64,000 nt of DNA from Bradyrhizobium acaciae. GTDB taxonomy: Bacteria > Pseudomonadota > Alphaproteobacteria > Rhizobiales > Xanthobacteraceae. Below, one piece after another: positions 62,520 to 64,000 of this stretch. The position numbers and the translations under genes were made by a program. The notes under the pieces were generated by a model that had not been told where the DNA came from, ran no database searches, and saw only the letters and a list, made by a program, of their open reading frames with translations. The stretch lies in the NCBI RefSeq assembly GCF_020889785.1, contig NZ_JACMYK010000013.1, forward strand, positions 32,586-96,585, read 5' to 3'. How positions within the stretch are numbered: the stretch's first letter is position 1; each line of letters begins with the position of its first letter.

Positions 62520-62924
62520 TTACGAGGGCCCGCGCGAGCCGCGGCCGAACAGCGCCGACGCCTTGGTCTCGGCGAGGCGGATCACGTCGAGCGGCGCCCA
62601 GGGCTTGGACCAGAACATCGCGCCATCGGGCAGGCGCTGCCGCAGCGGCCGGCCCGAGGTGACGACCACATCGAGATCGGGCTTGTATTTCTTCGCAGCG
62701 TAAGCGAGTTCGATGCCGGTCATGTGTCCGGCCAGCTCGACATCCGTCATCATCAGCACGACATTGTCGCCGTTACCCTGCAGCACCAGCTCGGCGGCCT
62801 CGGCGCTCTCGCACGAGATCACGTCGAACTCGCTCTCCTCCAACAGGAGGCTGATCATCTCGCGCTGCATCGGATCGTCCTCGACGATCAGGGCCTTCGC
62901 GCGATAGGGCTTTGACTGTCCCAC
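62520..62924 (-). CDS. Single-domain response regulator
   Basis: A 134-residue receiver-only protein. The phospho-acceptor Asp is in LMMTDVELAG, the acidic pair in ALIVEDDPMQ, and the Lys in FWSKPW; the conserved Thr/Ser switch is VVTSGR. There is no output domain, so it probably passes phosphate or binds other proteins, as in CheY- and Spo0F-type relays. No histidine kinase is next to it. Confidence 0.9.
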   Translation of the reverse strand: MGQSKPYRAKALIVEDDPMQREMISLLLEESEFDVISCESAEAAELVLQGNGDNVVLMMTDVELAGHMTGIELAYAAKKYKPDLDVVVTSGRPLRQRLPDGAMFWSKPWAPLDVIRLAETKASALFGRGSRGPS

Positions 62925-63082
62925 GGTAGGCCTCCCTTGGTTTCAATGCTTCGGTTCGAGCACGTGACAAATGTTAAATGCCTAAAATCGCTGGATGGTT
63001 CAGTTCCAATTTGAGAAAAGCAAGGAAACCGCCATGTTCCCGCCTCGCAACCGCCCCCTCGTTCAAATGGAGCTGACCTGAC

Positions 63083-63934
63083 ATGACCGCGATCTCTGGA
63101 TCCGCCGCCGCCGTGACCGGAGCCGCCAGCGGCATCGGCCGCGCGCTCGCGCAGGAACTCGCGTTGCGCGGCTGCGACCTCGCGATCGCCGATCGCGACG
63201 AGGCCGGGTTGCAGGCTGCCGCGGCCGAGATCGCCAAAGTGAGCCGGCGCAAGGTCACGGCGCATCGGCTCGACGTCAGCGAGCCCGGCCAGATCACGGA
63301 CTTCGCGCAAGCCGCCGGCGCCGCGCATCCCGGGCTCAACATCGTCGTCAACAATGCCGGCGTCGCACTGCTCGGCCAGTTCGGCGAGATCGAGCAGGCG
63401 CAGATGGAGTGGCTGTTCAATATCAATTTCTGGGGCGTTGTGCACGGCACCCGCGCCTTCCTGCCGCAGCTTGCGCGGCAGCGCGAGGCGCATATCGTCA
63501 ACATCTCCTCGATCTTCGGCATCGTCGCCCCGCCCGGCCAGAGCGCCTATTGCGCGGCCAAGTTCGCGGTGCGCGGCTTCTCGGAAAGCCTGCGCCACGA
63601 GCTTGCGGTCGCGGGCAGCCCGATAAAACTCTCCGTCGTGCACCCGGGCGGCGTCGCCACCAACATCGCGCGCAACTCGCGCACCGGCACCGGCGTCACC
63701 GACAATGCCCGGCGCGTGCAATCGATCGAGCGTTTCGACGCGTTGGCCAGGACCACGCCGACCGCCGCCGCACAGCGCATCATCACCGGGATCGAAAAGA
63801 ACCAGCCGCGCATCCTGATCGGCAACGACGCCCGCTTCATGGACCTGCTGCAACGCTTCCGCCCCGGGACGTACTGGAACGTGCTGCAGCGGCAGATCGA
63901 GAAGGCGACGGCGAAGGTGGCCGGGGCGAGTTGA
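63083..63934 (+). CDS. SDR-family NAD(P)-dependent oxidoreductase
   Basis: A 283-residue short-chain dehydrogenase. The cofactor loop TGAASGIG lies near residues 13-20, the NNAG motif near 90-93, the catalytic Ser in HIVNISSIFG, and YxxxK as YCAAK. The C-terminal helices complete the fold. The substrate is unknown. It is divergent from the response regulator. Confidence 0.92.
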   Translation: MTAISGSAAAVTGAASGIGRALAQELALRGCDLAIADRDEAGLQAAAAEIAKVSRRKVTAHRLDVSEPGQITDFAQAAGAAHPGLNIVVNNAGVALLGQFGEIEQAQMEWLFNINFWGVVHGTRAFLPQLARQREAHIVNISSIFGIVAPPGQSAYCAAKFAVRGFSESLRHELAVAGSPIKLSVVHPGGVATNIARNSRTGTGVTDNARRVQSIERFDALARTTPTAAAQRIITGIEKNQPRILIGNDARFMDLLQRFRPGTYWNVLQRQIEKATAKVAGAS

Positions 63935-64000
63935 ACGCGCGAGGACGCGCAGTTGCCCTGTGCACATTAACCGGTGTCGTCATTGCCTAGAGTGATGAGA

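Noticed and set aside
1..64000. CRISPR array
   Set aside because: No regularly spaced direct repeats of 24-40 bases with unique spacers were seen; the only short tandem repeats are the three 12-base iterons at 41655.

Overview
The window looks like a chromosome segment of a Bradyrhizobium-type alphaproteobacterium. The indications are high GC, a LexA box of the alphaproteobacterial form (GAAC-N7-GAAC), an RpoH of alphaproteobacterial type, an imuA-imuB-dnaE2 cassette, Tat-exported oxidoreductases, and dispersed intergenic repeats of a style common in Bradyrhizobium. Taxonomy is inferred from gene content only.

Positions 1 to about 41,855 are one integrative element or genomic island. Its right end is a tyrosine integrase (40335-41642, minus) next to the 3' end of a tRNA-Glu(CTC) gene (41856-41930, minus). 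The left end lies outside the window. The island has five blocks. (a) Plasmid/ICE maintenance functions: a ParB-like protein cut by the window edge, an ArdC-type antirestriction protein and a DUF2958 protein (1-1970). (b) Uncharacterised material: a GHKL ATPase facing a tightly overlapping three-gene operon led by a STAS-like protein (2420-5315), then a four-gene operon encoding a zinc metallopeptidase, a vWA protein and two large membrane/coiled-coil proteins (5598-12491), flanked by a divergent 16-repeat MORN-variant protein (12921-14975). (c) A minimal tyrosine recombinase, a Xre-type regulator and small genes (15124-18172). (d) DNA-damage and nuclease functions: an HMCES/YedK-like protein, a CoiA-like nuclease, a HEPN-like/endonuclease-fold pair, and imuA-imuB-dnaE2 behind a LexA box (18324-26598). 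(e) A defence block: a frameshifted AAA ATPase, then a co-directional operon of SNF2 helicase with a fused excisionase-type HTH, type III Mod methyltransferase, Res helicase-nuclease and a 1049-residue sacsin-like GHKL ATPase (26680-39885).

Positions 41,856-64,000 look like core chromosome. They hold a two-subunit molybdenum hydroxylase, a PQQ alcohol dehydrogenase carrying the lanthanide-type DxD signature with a Tat-dependent Rieske protein, an RluD-family pseudouridine synthase, rpoH with its terminator, several small secreted proteins (DUF1330, haem c, cupin-like, LprI-like), a TRAP solute-binding protein, an APH-family kinase, an amidase, a diguanylate cyclase, a 24-residue Lys/Ala-rich protein, a LysE exporter, a single-domain response regulator and an SDR. 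Three families of dispersed repeats sit in the intergenic spaces of 50.8-59.2 kb.

The best candidates for undescribed biology are the metallopeptidase/vWA/membrane operon with its palindromic leader site, the GHKL/STAS-like/Cys-rich module, and the four-gene SNF2-Mod-Res-sacsin cluster.
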